Part shown: in pieces, positions 12,868 through 25,680 of the stretch
Numbering within the stretch: position 1 is the stretch's first letter
Layout of the letters: each line of letters begins with the position of its first letter
Assembly (NCBI GenBank): GCA_022813625.1
Contig: JAKLMB010000011.1
Span: forward strand, 620,001 to 684,000
DNA from: Aaosphaeria pasadenensis
Taxonomy: Eukaryota > Ascomycota > Dothideomycetes > Pleosporales
Direction of reading: 5' to 3'
Length of the DNA: 64,000 nt
The notes under the pieces: generated by a model
What the model saw: the letters and a program-made list of their open reading frames with translations, nothing else
The model's database searches: none
What the model was told of the DNA's origin: nothing
Program-made: the position numbers and the translations under genes

Positions 12868-14313
12868 ATGTCTGTTCCCCTCCCAGCTCCACTGCCCACT
12901 GATCTAGAAAAGGGCCAGTATGAACAGGAGAAGATTCTTCAACATGACGGCGAGACACACTCAGAGCCCCGTTCATCACTAAGCTCAGAAAGAGAAGGCG
13001 GTGGTGAAATCACCCGGATCCGGACTCAGAAGAGCACAAACTCCAGATCGTTTGGGCAATCACTCGCTAAGGCTATAACTGCACGATCCAATGCATCGAT
13101 CATCGACCCAGGGCCACCACCAGACGGCGGCCTCAAAGCCTGGACCCAAGCCATCATGGGTCATCTTGTCGTCTGCGCTACCTGGGGCCAAATCGCAGCG
13201 TTCGGGAGCTGGCAAACGTATTACACGCAAGAGCTGGGACTGGAGCCATCGGCAGTGTCTTGGATCGGTTCGGTCCAGATGCTGCTCCACCTTCTGGTAG
13301 GCATGTTCTCAGGACGGGCACTTGACGCGGGCTTTTTCAAATGGGTTCTGATCCCAGGAGTTATTTGTACGACGGTTGGGTTGATGTTGACGTCGATCAG
13401 CACTCAATACTACCAACTGTTCTTGGCCCAGGGCCTTCTGTTTGGCATTGGATGTGGGCTCCAATTTACGCCATGTGTATCAGTCGTCTATACATATTTC
13501 AGTTCAAGAAAAGCTTTAGCATGTGCTGTGGTGGCCTCCGGAGGCGCAACTGGAGGTTTGATTTTCCCTACAATTGCACGTCAGTTGCTCCCCAAGTTGG
13601 GTTTCGCATGGACGATGCGTATAAATGCATTCGTCGGGCTCGCTGTTGGCTGTTGCTATTGTGTCTTCCTCAAACCTCGCATCCCACCCCGAAAAAGCGG
13701 TCCGCTCCTTGAATTACGCGCCTTCAAGGAGGCGCCGTACACGCTGTATGTTCTGGGTGTATTCCTTACCAGCTTCGGACAGCTATGGGCATTCTACTAC
13801 ATTGGACCGTATGCCATTGACGTGCTCGGCGCTTCCTACAGCGAATCTATCAACCTTCTCATGGTGCTGAATGGTGTTGGTCTTGCAGGTCGAATCATTC
13901 CGTCGTATTTCGCAGACACTGTGCTTGGAGGTCTCAACACGATGATTCCAGCAATTCTTGCCAGCAGCGTTATCATGTTCTGCTGGCCGGCCGTCAACTC
14001 CATGGCTGGGTTGTACGTGTACGCCGTAGTGCAGGGCTTCGTGGCTGCTTCCTTCCAAGGACTATTTCCGTCTACACTTGGAACATTGACGACGGATATG
14101 ACCAAGATCGGTGTCAGGACTGGACAGGGTTTCAGCGTTATCGCCTTTGCTAACCTACTCGGCCCGCCAATTGCTGGAGCTTTGGTGCAAAGATCTGGAG
14201 GCAAGTACCTTTCCGCCCAGATGTGGAGTGCTAGCATTATTTTACTGGGAGGTCTAGTCCTCTTGGCGGCGAGGATTAAGTTGACGGGTCTCAAGCTTCG
14301 GGCCAAAGTTTGA
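12868..14313 (+). CDS. MFS transporter, monocarboxylate permease-like
   Basis: An intronless frame of 481 aa. A hydrophilic, Ser/Glu-rich cytosolic N-terminus of about 85 residues precedes the PPPDGGLKAW signature that opens the monocarboxylate-porter-type MFS proteins of fungi. About twelve hydrophobic helices follow, with a basic cytosolic loop in the middle (KPRIPPRKS, near residue 270), and GIGCGLQFTP and GGATGGLIFP phrases in helices 4-5. The family moves small organic acids, riboflavin or secondary metabolites across the plasma membrane. The substrate cannot be read from sequence. The gene stands alone, with no biosynthetic cluster next to it. Confidence 0.9.
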   Translation: MSVPLPAPLPTDLEKGQYEQEKILQHDGETHSEPRSSLSSEREGGGEITRIRTQKSTNSRSFGQSLAKAITARSNASIIDPGPPPDGGLKAWTQAIMGHLVVCATWGQIAAFGSWQTYYTQELGLEPSAVSWIGSVQMLLHLLVGMFSGRALDAGFFKWVLIPGVICTTVGLMLTSISTQYYQLFLAQGLLFGIGCGLQFTPCVSVVYTYFSSRKALACAVVASGGATGGLIFPTIARQLLPKLGFAWTMRINAFVGLAVGCCYCVFLKPRIPPRKSGPLLELRAFKEAPYTLYVLGVFLTSFGQLWAFYYIGPYAIDVLGASYSESINLLMVLNGVGLAGRIIPSYFADTVLGGLNTMIPAILASSVIMFCWPAVNSMAGLYVYAVVQGFVAASFQGLFPSTLGTLTTDMTKIGVRTGQGFSVIAFANLLGPPIAGALVQRSGGKYLSAQMWSASIILLGGLVLLAARIKLTGLKLRAKV

Positions 14314-14921
14314 ATGGCTTCATGTCTGAGAGATGGTGATGGGTATCTTATGATTACCTCTGGTGGTGGTTGATTTGGCCGCGAGTTAGGTGTTGACAAC
14401 ATTGCATTGCTTTGAAGCATTTAATAATTATAATATTTGGGTATCTGGGACCTAAAAGTGATTTAGCAAAGCGAATAATATTAGCATTAATATATAGGTA
14501 GTTACCATAGTAAATACATAATTGATCAAGTCAGTTATCAATACTCTATAAATCCATACTTGATGTCGACAACATCTTTTAAGAAACACATATGTACTAA
14601 CGACAACAACCAATACACATAGAAATACCAAATGACGTACAACTTCAGAAAGAGCATATTTCGTCAATCTAGCCTCTTCAGATCATTACGCTGATACCAG
14701 ATGTCGAGTCCGATCATCTGAAGCTCTGACCAGGCATCAGGCTCCCCACTGAAAGTCCATACAGTCCGCCTGCCCCGCCGCGTAAACGACCTCGATCTAG
14801 ACTACAGCGTACTGATAACTTCTCAACGTCTGCACTCGAGTCTGCCTGCACTTCGTATATCGCCACTACGTAATTCCACCATCGCCCAGGAGCCTTCTAC
14901 ACCGAACCGACCACTGCGGTC
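14314..14921. other. Intergenic region
   Basis: About 600 nt, AT-rich in its first half (probable MFS 3' UTR) and carrying the F-box gene promoter and leader in its second half. No gene recognised. Confidence 0.6.
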
Positions 14922-16937
14922 ATGGATACAGACACGCCCAATCACCCAGCGCATTCGCACTTCCTCTCTCTTCCTGCCGAACTAATCCTCACCATCATCA
15001 CGCATCTCGCAGACGACCGTCCAGCCTTGTGCTCGCTCGCGCAAACATGTCACTACCTCAAGCCGCTCGCCGAAGAGCATATCTACTCTACCATTGAGCT
15101 TCTCTCGACCGACGATCTGCGCGCCATCATTACAGCCTTCTCTCGGGATCCCCAGCGCGTCGGGGCGGTCAACACCCTCAAGATTCTGTACAAGCACCAC
15201 GATGCGCTGTCCACGACCGTCGAGGAGCGGCAGACGTTCAATAGATATGTCAAGCAGATGAAGTTGCTGAGGGATTGGCACGTAGAGAGCCCGTATGACA
15301 ATTTCAAGTGGGCGCACGGAGGATTCGAATGGGTTGATGAGGATATGGAGGAGTTCCGGCAATCGTTGGAGAGTGCTGCGCTTCATTCTGGACAGCCTCT
15401 CGTGGAGGATGTTGGCCTGGCGAAGCTGGAGAAATGTATGTTCGCATTCGGTCAATGATGAGATGAAAAGATACTAATCGTTACAGTGATTATCCATTCT
15501 CACGGCGCCGACACAGACTTCTGGGATCTTAAAGATTTCCACTGTCTCTTCCGACATCCTTCTCTCCGCTATCTTCACGTCTCATGTCTCAATCTGCCCT
15601 CAGACATTCCCGAATTGGAACCATATGCTGCCCAGACACCTCTTCAGACGCTCATATTCGACGAGTGCGAACTAGAACCTCGAAGTCTCGGCCGCATACT
15701 AAGCACCCCAAGATCACTGAAACATCTGACATTGGGCGAGAACGTACACAACATAAAAAGAGACAGAGGCATACAACCGAAACTCTCCAACGCTCCAGAC
15801 GAAGCCATAGTAGCTCTTGCGCCGGTCGCCCATTCACTGGAGACATTGATTCACATCGACCCCAAATTCAACACCCTCCCCGACCCCTTCCACCCACCAG
15901 CTCTCCGCCTACGCGGCTCAGGCATGCGCAACTTCCACAAACTCCACTCCCTCGAATGCGACCGCTGCTCCTTCCTCCACCAAGGCATCATCGCCAACCG
16001 CCTCCTCGCACCCCCCAACCTCCAAACCCTCCGCTTGTACAACCCGCGCAAAATGGACAGCTCCTTCTGGGACGACCTCCCAGAGCACACAAACTACACG
16101 CAACTCCCCTCCCTCCGCCTCCTCGAATTCATCGAAACCACAACCCTCCGCACGTCCGCCTTCCTCGCCGACTACGTCGGCGACTTCGACCGCACGCGCG
16201 AGCGCCACGCCTACGCCTACAAGCTCTTCCAACACAACATCGACATGAAGATGTTCGCCGAAGTGCACCACCACTACGGCCTCATCCCGCCGTACCTCGA
16301 CGGCGAGGAAACCCCCGTCCGCCTCTGCCTCTACGACTCCTCGGACATCGGCTTCCACCGCGTCGTCCAAGACGAAACGCACCACCTCTCCCCCATCATC
16401 TCGAAAGTCGTGCCCTCATCCCACTCCGAATCCGCGTCCGCAGCAGCTTTCGACATCCACATCCTCCCCTCCCCCCACGACGACAACCCCGAGGGTCTCG
16501 AGGCGAGGGAAACAGACCACCTGTCCAAACGCGACGTCGCGCGCCTCCGCAACCAGATATGGCGCACCATGCAGCGGCACCGCGCGGCGAACGGGCGCGC
16601 GCCGCCAGCCAGCATCACGATGAACCTCGCGGACGGAGGGGGGGTCGTGCTGGAGCTCGTCACTGATGATGGGGGTACCGACGAGGATGAGGATGATGAG
16701 GATGTCGATAGCGATGATTTGGACTATGCGGTTTTTGAGGATGGGTACTTTGACGACGAAGATGAGGAGGAGGATGATGATGAGGATGAGGATGAAGACG
16801 ATTTTGAGGATGCGGATGATGGGTTGGATGGGTTGGATGGGGATGGGGAGGAGGGTGGGGAGGGGACGCCGCCCGGTGTTCCTGTGCTCACTGCTCTTGC
16901 GACGTTTACTGCTGCGGACGACGACGAACTGGATTAA
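14922..16937 (+). CDS. F-box protein with leucine-rich body and acidic C-terminal tail
   Basis: Exons 14922-15435 and 15487-16937 flank a 51-nt intron (GTATGT...ACTAATCGTTACAG) and give 654 aa. An F-box lies at about residues 13-60 (SLPAELILTIITHL ... CHYLKPLAEEHIY). Leucine-rich, LRR-like segments follow (for example LRYLHVSCLNLPSDIPELEPY). The last ~120 residues include a run of more than 50 mostly Asp/Glu residues. F-box proteins recruit substrates to SCF ubiquitin ligases through Skp1; the substrate is unknown. Third codon positions are strongly C-biased over 15.8-16.6 kb, which leaves long spurious Pro/Arg-rich frames in the other phases. Confidence 0.85.
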
Positions 16938-18789
16938 GTTATGCTGCAATGTCATAGTATATTACTGATTTACGTATATATACTGCTTCTATTTTTAACG
17001 TGCTTATCGGTTTTTCAAGGGCGTCGTCACAGGCGTTCCAATCAAGCCTGTACTGTGTAGCTCGGGAACCTAATATACCATCAGCTTCAAGGAGTTCTGG
17101 TGGTGGACTGGCCGGCGTACGGGCAGATAAAAATATCTTCGAGGACGGGATAGGAAATGGCGGGTGTAATCTTTGGGTAATTATGATTATATGATTTGGT
17201 GGTACTATGCGAGAGGGAGTAATAGGAGGGGAGCATGTGATATCGATGTCTTTACGAATAGATAGATAATGGAGAAAAACAACACTAAACGACGTATCTA
17301 CGTTGCGTGTAGCATGGTATCGACGTATCTCCCAAGAGAAAACCATTATGAGGGAAGTGACGGGCAAAGTGAGTGATTGTCATTGTACTGGCCTGCGATG
17401 TAGGTAGATACCTAAGTCGTTTAGTTACAAGGTAATAGACAGGCACGTCAATTCATAGACACTCAAGCAATGTCACTCAAAATCTCAACATAACTTCTTC
17501 AAACCAAGAACCCCAATTTCATTTAATCATCCAATTCATCTCCTAAACCAAAAACACAAATAACTAAAAACGCACGCTTAATCAACAACGACAAAACAAC
17601 TTTTTTCATATAACCCAACTACCTCTTCTCTGTCTTTTTTATGGTATCTCCCTTTTTCCTTTTTCTTTCCCATCCTCCTTCTTCCGTTCAATATCCCCGA
17701 GGGGAAAACGGCGATGATACGTATGCAATTTAGACATGCAGAAAGACGACGGAAATATGGACTAAGTGGAGTGGAGAGGAGATGGTACATGCAAAATATA
17801 TCGTATCGGTACTAGGTAAGGAGAAATGAAATGAGAGCATGCATGATGGGGTCGTTGATGTCGTTATGCGTTGGATGGGATATCTTGGTCCTTGTGTTCC
17901 CTGCTGCTGCTTCTTTTTCCTTCGTCTTGTTGGGGGGGCGATGTTTTTCGTTTTCGTTTTGAGTTGGGATGGCAAAGTATTGTTGATATGCTGGGAGGTT
18001 AGTGGGACGGCAGGGAGATGAGATGGTAGGTTGGTGAGTGGGTGGATATCCGGTCCGACGTGCTTTGAATGGGTATGCAAGTGTAGTCTCCGCCGCACAT
18101 AGTAAAAGGACCAGTTGAATACCCAATGGAGCGACTGGCAGATCTGACAACGCCCCTCATGCAAGGAATCGAAAAAGCCAGAGAACAAAAAGAAAAGAGC
18201 CGCGGCTCAGCGGCGTGGGGCGGTTATGAACGCTCTTAACTCCACAACTGCAGCAAAGAGATTCCATAATCGTCCAAGAGAAAAAGGTGCATACGGACGG
18301 ACATGAGGTAATCGGTGAAGAAGGGTAAGAAGAGGGGTTCGAAAAGACCAAGCCGTGGAATCCAGCTCCCCTCCCCTCGCCCCCGTGAGAGGAATGAGGA
18401 AAGGTCGGGAGATGTGTTGTACAAGTGTCGTGTGATCGCTCACTCGCTTTGGGAAGTTCTGCAATTAGTGATGTCTGGCCCATGACCAAAAGTGGATTTC
18501 GTTGCAGTGAACGTCTTGTTCCCCCACCCACGAACCCGCCCACTTAGTCGCAAATCAGCAATTCGATCGGTGGAAAAAAAAACTTGGGAAATTGCCAGCA
18601 GGCGAATACGCTGATCCCAACGAATTACTCCACTTTAAAAATTCCAAAATAGTTGAGGCTCGTGGGAAGGGGACAGCGAACGCGCTACATCCCACGCATT
18701 CCATAAGGGACGGAGTTGGAGTTTTGTAGTTGCCGTCTTATCAGTGACTTAGTGAGAGGGAGAAGCGGCGGATGGGAAGCTGTGGTTGG
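16938..18789. other. 1.85-kb intergenic region between convergent genes
   Basis: Lies between the stops of the F-box (+) and CASTOR-like (-) genes. Frames are short, with strongly C/T-rich minus-strand text at 17.6-18.2 kb. Long 3' UTRs or a non-coding transcript are possible; no gene recognised. Confidence 0.5.
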
Positions 18790-20017
18790 CTAGTCAAGCG
18801 GTGCTGGAACGCCATTTTCAGCACCGTTCAATGCGCCCAACGCACGACTCCGCTCGTCTTCGCTCACCATCACTGTACCTGCTCGAGCCGTCGAGAGGTA
18901 ACTCATCTCCACTGGGTTTTCGAGTTGTCCACTCGTCGCGCCGACTAGACGTCCTGCTACTCCGCAGACAATACCCGTGCTCTCCATGGGTAATTCGCGC
19001 AGATCGAGAGTGATGGGAATGAGATAGTCATCCTTTGAACCCAGTAGGAAATCCGGGGCGAAGTTTGGCAGCAGCGTGTGGTCGATCAGGAGCGAAGGCG
19101 GTTCAGTGTCGGTCAGTGTGAGGGATAAGAACCGCGGGTAGGGTTCTGAAATGAGGCATTTTGCGAGTCCAAGATGTAGCGCATCGTCCGCCGCGCTTGC
19201 CATGCTATTGCGATTGTGACCACCCTGGCTCATGCCGTTCATGCTGTCTCCGCGACCTGCACATTGGATGAGGCGCAGATCGGAGCTCACGGTCGGGGTG
19301 ATTCCACATCTCTTCAGTGTTGCGAAAGTCCGGGTCTGAAGTTCCGAGACGGTCGCGGGCGGAGGCGTGCCTGGTATGGGAATGTCGAATGATGCAACTG
19401 AGCTTTTTCGACCTTGGTTGCTGGGATGATTTGGGTTGACATACGACGATGTTTGGTCTTCGAACTGGAATCCACGTTCCTCTAGAGCCTTCACGACCTG
19501 CGCGCGTACTCGTACCGGTACGAGAATGTAGTCGGCAAAGTAGGTCGTTATGAAGAAGATAGAACTATACTCGTTACACTAGAGTCTTTGTAGAATCATT
19601 ACCATCAACTTACATTCCTGCCAGAGCGAGCGGGCTGGTGAGCTCCAACACTCGTTGGCCAGCATCGAGGCCCTCGCCATCAACTTGCATCACCACAAAG
19701 TCCTCGTTGGTGATCGAGACCCGGTCCTTTACTCCTGCGTGGTTGAGCTCATCCCGTAGAGGGACGAAGAGCTTCTCGGCCAGTTTCCGTGAGCATACTA
19801 TCGAGCACTCCACTGGAGTGACGGAGATGTTGACGAACGGACGGTCGTATGGCCAACCTTTCGGGGCCTGAACCGCGCCATTGCCATTGGCGACTCCATT
19901 GCTGATAGTGTCGCTCGGCAGCAAGAGTTGTAAGATCTTTTGGAGGAAGTTGGAATATAGTTTCAAAGGAATGTGTACCAGAGCCAGTTCCGTGTCCTTG
20001 AAGTTGAAGGAAATCAT
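18790..20017 (-). CDS. CASTOR/GATS-like ACT-domain protein (putative amino-acid sensor)
   Basis: Exons 20017-19614 and 19564-18790 flank a 49-nt intron (GTAAGT...TATAG) and encode 392 aa. The start is the first ATG, directly before the conserved opening ISFNFKDTELALVHIPL. Across the exon junction the protein reads SIFFITTYFADYILVPV, closely matching the ACT_7-type strand-helix of human CASTOR1 (the phrase SVFMLSTYQTDFILV). A second ACT-like half (about 185-340) is interrupted by a Ser/Pro/Asn-rich insert near 170-235 and contains LGLAKCLISEP. Human CASTOR1 binds arginine and regulates TORC1 through GATOR2. The fungal ligand and partners are not known to me, so nutrient sensing is inference from fold. 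Confidence 0.78.
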
Positions 20018-22035
20018 AATGTCAGCGAGGGTTCCAACGATCAAGGGAGGGGGATTGTGGGGATGCGAGATATAAAAAAATGAGATGAAAAGATCGAGCC
20101 AGCCCTACGGAACGGTGTGGCTGAGGGATATTCCTAGCCAATCTCGTTCCGGAAGGCATGAGCGTACAATGTCTCAACGCAGTGCAGTGCAGGTAGGGTA
20201 TGACGGATGACGATAAGATACATACAAGGAACTGGATGTGTGCACTCAGCAGTGTCATGGACGAGTCCATTACGTGCAACGACGGAAGATAAGAATAGAG
20301 GGTCCGATGATGACCGGTCTCGTGGACAGGGAGGAGGACGGTGCCTGCAGGCTACAGTTGCCCAGGGTGGGATCCGAGCTAGAGGGGAGTTGGACAAGGC
20401 TTACGGCCAAACCCGAGTTGGACAGACGTTGGCGTTGGCAGTTGGGGGAATCGAGGCAGATGTGTCGAATTCCGATGGTGGCAGAAGAAGCAATGCACAC
20501 CCGAGGAAGCTGTGACGGATAGTGGGGGGATTGACAGATTTGCAGAGTTGCAGATTTGTGGATTGTAGATTGCAGATTGCAGTAGTAGAAGATATGGGGG
20601 ATCCGAACTGGGATTCGATAGTTCACCGATTGATGTGTTCCTGTCCGACGGGCCAGTGGGAGGTGTTGTTTTTGAAGTTCATTCCCGAATTTGATGGAGC
20701 AAGGAGATGGTAAGGAAAATAACTTGGACGGGTTATGGGGTGGATGCGCAGATTTGGGGGTGGTTTCCTTGGTCAATGGCGATGGATACCGCTATACGAG
20801 CAGACGATACGACACGACGCAGACGGTCGAATCGAACAGAGAGATGATTGAACGGCGGGTTGGCGTGGAGAATTGGTGACACAACGATGGATTGGAACTA
20901 CGAAAGCACGCACACGCAGGACAGGAGCTTACGCGCACGAGCCGCGGGAGATGAGATATTGGAGAGGAAAGGCGTAGGCGTTGTTGATTTGGAGCAAGGA
21001 TGGGACGAGATGGGACTACGCAATGGAGAGAGCTGCAGTCTGGGGTAGGTCGTGCAGCGTGGGGTAGCAAGCGATGTGAGACGGGATTGTAATTGGCGGA
21101 ATGAGGCGTGGATCAGGCAAGCCCAGGCGACTGTCGACAATGCAGGATGCTTGGATGACGAGTGGTTGTGTTCCAAGGTTGGTAGGGATGGTGGCAATAG
21201 TAATGAAGTGGAAATGGAGGTGGTGGTGGTGGAGGTAGCAATGTTGGTGGTAAGTATGTTGATGACCCGTTCCGAAGAGGCACACGATCCTGAGCTGAAG
21301 TTCGGAACGTGGGGTTTTGGTTAGGAATGATGAAGTTGGGATTGGAGATGACCAAGGAAATGGACTTGGGCCGAGACTGCTTGGTGCGCTTGAGGCGGGT
21401 GGGTTATTCGTCTTCTGCAGGTGCGGGAACGACAGCGGACGTAGCCAGCGCGGGTGGTCGTAAGGGAAGTAGTAGCAGCAGTGGTGGTGGTACTACCGAG
21501 GATGATGACGATGATGCTGGTGGTGATGGCGGCTGGGAAGAGTGGGAGTGGGAGTGGTGGTGATGGTGAAATGACTTTACTGTCTGGGCGGGTATGATGA
21601 AGTCGGATTAGGATATGACTAGTAACGGATGGATGGAGTCCAGTCAGAAAGAGGGAAAGGGCTTTTCTTCTTCAACACCAAGCCAACTAACTACCACGAG
21701 AAGGCCAAAGTAGAAGATACGAAGGTGAGTTGTTTGGCAGTGGGGAATCAGTAATATATAAATATGTATGTACAAGCCAGTGCAAGAGATGCGACCGGTA
21801 GGTATTCTAGAGTGGGACTAGGAGTCTAGGACTGCCGTAGCCGTAGGTGACGATGGCTCAGACGAGACGGTACCGACAGGAAATTAGGGATACCTAGAGC
21901 GGCAATACTGGGACTTGCACTTGCACTTGGGCTGGTGACTCGAACGTTGGAATTAGTGGAGCAGCACACAGCAAGACACAAAGGAGAAGAGAGCAGAACA
22001 AGACAGAACAGGGACCCGAGAATTATTCCTTGGAG

Positions 22036-22097
22036 AAAGAGAAAGAGAAAGAGAATGGCGAGTGACAAGTAACGAGTGACGAGTGACGAGTGACGAC
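22036..22097. repeat. Purine-rich simple repeats
   Basis: Tandem GAGAAA units are followed directly by several GAGTGAC units, some imperfect. Confidence 0.8.
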
Positions 22098-22620
22098 GGA
22101 CAACGGGCTGTAACCGCTGGACTGGTAACCACCTAACGACGTGCACGAGAACGAGAACCAGAACTAGGGCTATGGAGCTAGAACGAGAACTAGAGGCCAA
22201 AAGATGCCGACGGCGAAGAACCAATGAAACGGGCGGTTATAGAGAAAGAAGGCAGAACTAGACGAAGAAAGAGAAGAATTAGAGGAGACTGGCTATGACT
22301 GGACATACGAGTTACTACAACATATCACATTACATCCATGGCAAGGTACGAGTATGAAGAGAATGACGAGAGTGGTTGGCCTTCTGCAGGCGACGGACTA
22401 CGAGTACCGAGACATACCTCGTACATACATATACATGCAATGTAGAAAGCAAGTCTTCAGTACAATCAATCAATACTACTACTACGAGTACTTTGTATTA
22501 ATGTCTCTTATGTCTATCTAGTACAGGGAACAAAGGCGAATCAACATCAAAGAACAGTGCGAGCAATAGTATATTAGATCTATTCCAAAGGTACCTACCA
22601 TCCCTATGTACCTAGCTATC

Positions 22621-22650
22621 TGTATGTATGTATGTATGTATGTATGTATA
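22621..22650. repeat. TATG tetranucleotide microsatellite
   Basis: About seven uninterrupted TATG/TGTA units, with no coding context. Confidence 0.9.
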
Positions 22651-25600
22651 GTACGTTGATTGCTATTGGAGACATCTTCAATTTTAGGATAGTACTGGCA
22701 TAGATGCCTACTTAAACTGTACAGTATTCAATATTGTATCCAACATGGTATACTGTCACAACTGTGTAGGAGAATCCAGTTCCTGGCCTGGATACCATCC
22801 TAGCACTAGTAGCAGGTACCTAGTCTGACCTATGCAGTCTACCATCTGCATCTCTGCGTCATCGTTGCCTCTTTGTAAAGACGACAAATCTTTCAAAGGA
22901 GAATATTTTCATTCTTCCCTTCATTATTGAGTCATCTACTATACTATACCATTACTATTGAATCATGGATTGAATAATTGATTCATCTGATGGCGCCAAT
23001 GGAGAGCGATAGATACCACCATCCCCCATGTGGCCTGGGACCCGTCTTCCCTTATCGCAACCCATCTGCCCATTCCCCACCTACAAAGGAAAACTTCCAT
23101 TGATGGCGGCATTTGCTATTCTGACTCTACGTCTACTCTAAGTTTCCCCCTCTTCTCCCTGATCGTGTGTCTCATATCCAAACTCTAAAATCCCAGAGAG
23201 AGTGGGATGGCAATGCACAAATGGATAGTGAAAGAGTGGGGAAATGTGGGAGTGGGAGAGACAACACTCAAAAGACCAATGGAATTCCGACCTTATCCGA
23301 CGCAACCGCTCCTATTATAGACAGTCTATGATATCAAAGACAACAACCACCAATCTCACATACAATAGTAGAACAATATGCAATAATCACTCGTATTTCT
23401 GCATAAAGGACCCTGACACGCTATAGGTAGATGCCGGAAACAGGCACGGATTACGTGCAGCGATGTGCGGCCGTCTTGCCCATCTTGGGATATGCCAGCA
23501 CCCGACCGATGGATGCTCTGATGGATGATGGGATGGCTGGATAGATGGATCACCTTGCATCATCTCGGGTGCAGGCAGTCCATACATCTACGTGCTTGTA
23601 AATCTGTATGTATGTGAATATGTGAATGTATGCTGATTACTGGTCCCTGTCGATATCCACCATCACCACCAAAGCTCCTCCTCACAGCATCATTCACACC
23701 ATTCACCATACATCTCACGCCTTCATAACAATAACCCGTGCCTCATCACCGCTTATGAGCCCATCCACTCGTACCTGTAATGACAACAAACAACTTCCCC
23801 CCTTCTCCGCACCCGTGTCATCCTACCCTACGTAGCCATGCCCTTTACCCCGCTCTCTCCTCACCCCGTCATCACCATCATCACCAACCCAATCAACTCC
23901 ATCTCACCACCACCTCTTGGCCTCCGCGTCCTAAACCCACCGTGCCATCGTGACCGACTGTAGCATGACGTATCTTCCTTCCCCATATCCCAGGCTAACG
24001 CGGCGTCCGCATGGGCGAACCTTGTCGGTCAAGTGATGATGGACAGGCACGACACGCCGCCTCCCGAGGGCGAATCCACAATGCAGTTCGAGTACGAGTT
24101 GGGTAGCTGTGGGATAGATTCGGGCATCTGCTTCGTTGCTGTCTCTCTCTGTGTGTGTCTGTCTCTCTAGTACGAGTAGGTAGGTATCTACTATACTCAC
24201 AAGCAAACAAACAAACCCATCCATGACCTCCCCTCATCATCACCATTGTATGAGTATAGATCCCAACACCCATAACAAACACATCCCCCCTCCCTCGGAT
24301 ACCACCGAAGCAACCACACACCCCTCACCCAGACAGCTAGGTATTTAGACAAGGGACCAAAAACCCCCACGCACGCATCCCTCCATCCATCGTCACCCGA
24401 TCGAGCGTCAACCTAAACCGCAGCTACCCTACCCTACCCTTCCCTTACCCTGTGCTTGTAGAAATGCTCGAAAGCCTGCTATGGGAATTTATCAATCTTG
24501 CGCGAGAAACGCCCGTATTGAGGGAGTTGTGAATGGAGATGTCGTAGCTGTATGCTGTGTTGTGTATGTTGTGCTATATGCAAGTCACATCAACATGCCG
24601 GGCGAATCGCCTTACCCGTCTACTACCGATGGACAGCTTTCAACGTCTTTCGACCCGCGTACTATTGTGGGGTGGTTGGCTTTGGTGTTTAGATAGCTTC
24701 GAGGGTTGACGTCGCCGTCCCGGGACGTATTGTGTGGATTTGCTCTTCTATTGTTGTCTTGAGGGCGCTGTATGGCGAGGCCAGCCATGTCTGGTAGGCT
24801 GGTACTATGCTCAGATATCGGTTTCATAGGGAGGCGGATGGTGTGGTTACTGCGTTCCCATGTCACAAATAAATACATAGCTAGAGAATGAAGTATGAAA
24901 TGTTTTCTCGTTCCAATGCAATCCCAATCGACTTTCACATAGACATTCATATACGGCTGTATAAGTATGCGTTGATAGATCGTCCATGTGCTCGTGTTTG
25001 TAGTTTCTTGCTTGCTGTGGATATGAATTGTACATGGGGAATTGTGGGGATGATAAGATGCGAGAGGACATACAGCGAACCATGGGAGATGTATCCTGAG
25101 TTTAAAGCTGAGAACTCATGAACTCATGAGAGATTGTGGGTTTGATGTTGGTCTTGACATATTTTGGAAGGGAGATTGTGGGTTGTAGATGCAATGGGTT
25201 GATTCTGTGCTTTGTGATAGGGCGGAGGGGGTTGATGTTAAGAGATACCATGTCTGTGGTTCAGAAACATTGATCACGAATTTCTTTCGTTCTGGTGATC
25301 TGGGATGTTTCGTATTTTTGAATTGAAGCTGTGATATTTCTCTGATGATTCGTTCGATCGGAAGAAATTGTCTCTTCGAATATCGTAGATAAAATCTTCG
25401 CCATGATCCACCACTTCCACCCTTCGTCGTCGGACATCCCCCATTCTCCAGAAAAGAATCGAAACAAGAACGCCGTCCCATTGCGCCAGTTTTAGTTCGC
25501 AAATGTGCTTTCCCCAGCTGCTGTTCGTTCCACGCCCATTCCCTCGCGCTCGGGTATTTCATCTCTCCCTCCCCATATCTTCCATGGCGTTGCTGGTCGC

Positions 25601-25680
25601 TTGTCGCTTGTCGCATACGTGATTATACTGCAATGTCACCAGTAGGGAGTCTCGATATCGTATCAATCGCTATCCGTGAT

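Larger units (their letters stand above)
20018..25680. other. 5.7-kb gene-free region with simple repeats
   Basis: No convincing coding exon was found. The minus strand of 20.1-21.6 kb is C/T-rich, as in a long 5' leader of the CASTOR-like gene. Microsatellites lie at 22036-22097 and 22621-22650. Many short tracts rich in GTATG, CCATC and GGTGG follow. The region could carry a long untranslated leader, non-coding RNA or regulatory DNA. Confidence 0.55.

Noticed and set aside
15584..16666. 360-codon Pro/Arg/His-rich frame
   Set aside because: Shadow of the F-box gene in another phase, caused by strong C bias at third codon positions.
20270..20776. 168-codon minus-strand frame upstream of the CASTOR-like gene
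   Set aside because: Composition is that of C/T-rich non-coding leader; no domain, no conserved phrase, and overlapping frames are equally open.
24420..24455. Telomere-like CCCTA-rich run
   Set aside because: Units are TACCC and TTCCC, not tandem CCCTAA, and the run is very short; a simple C/T-rich tract is more likely.
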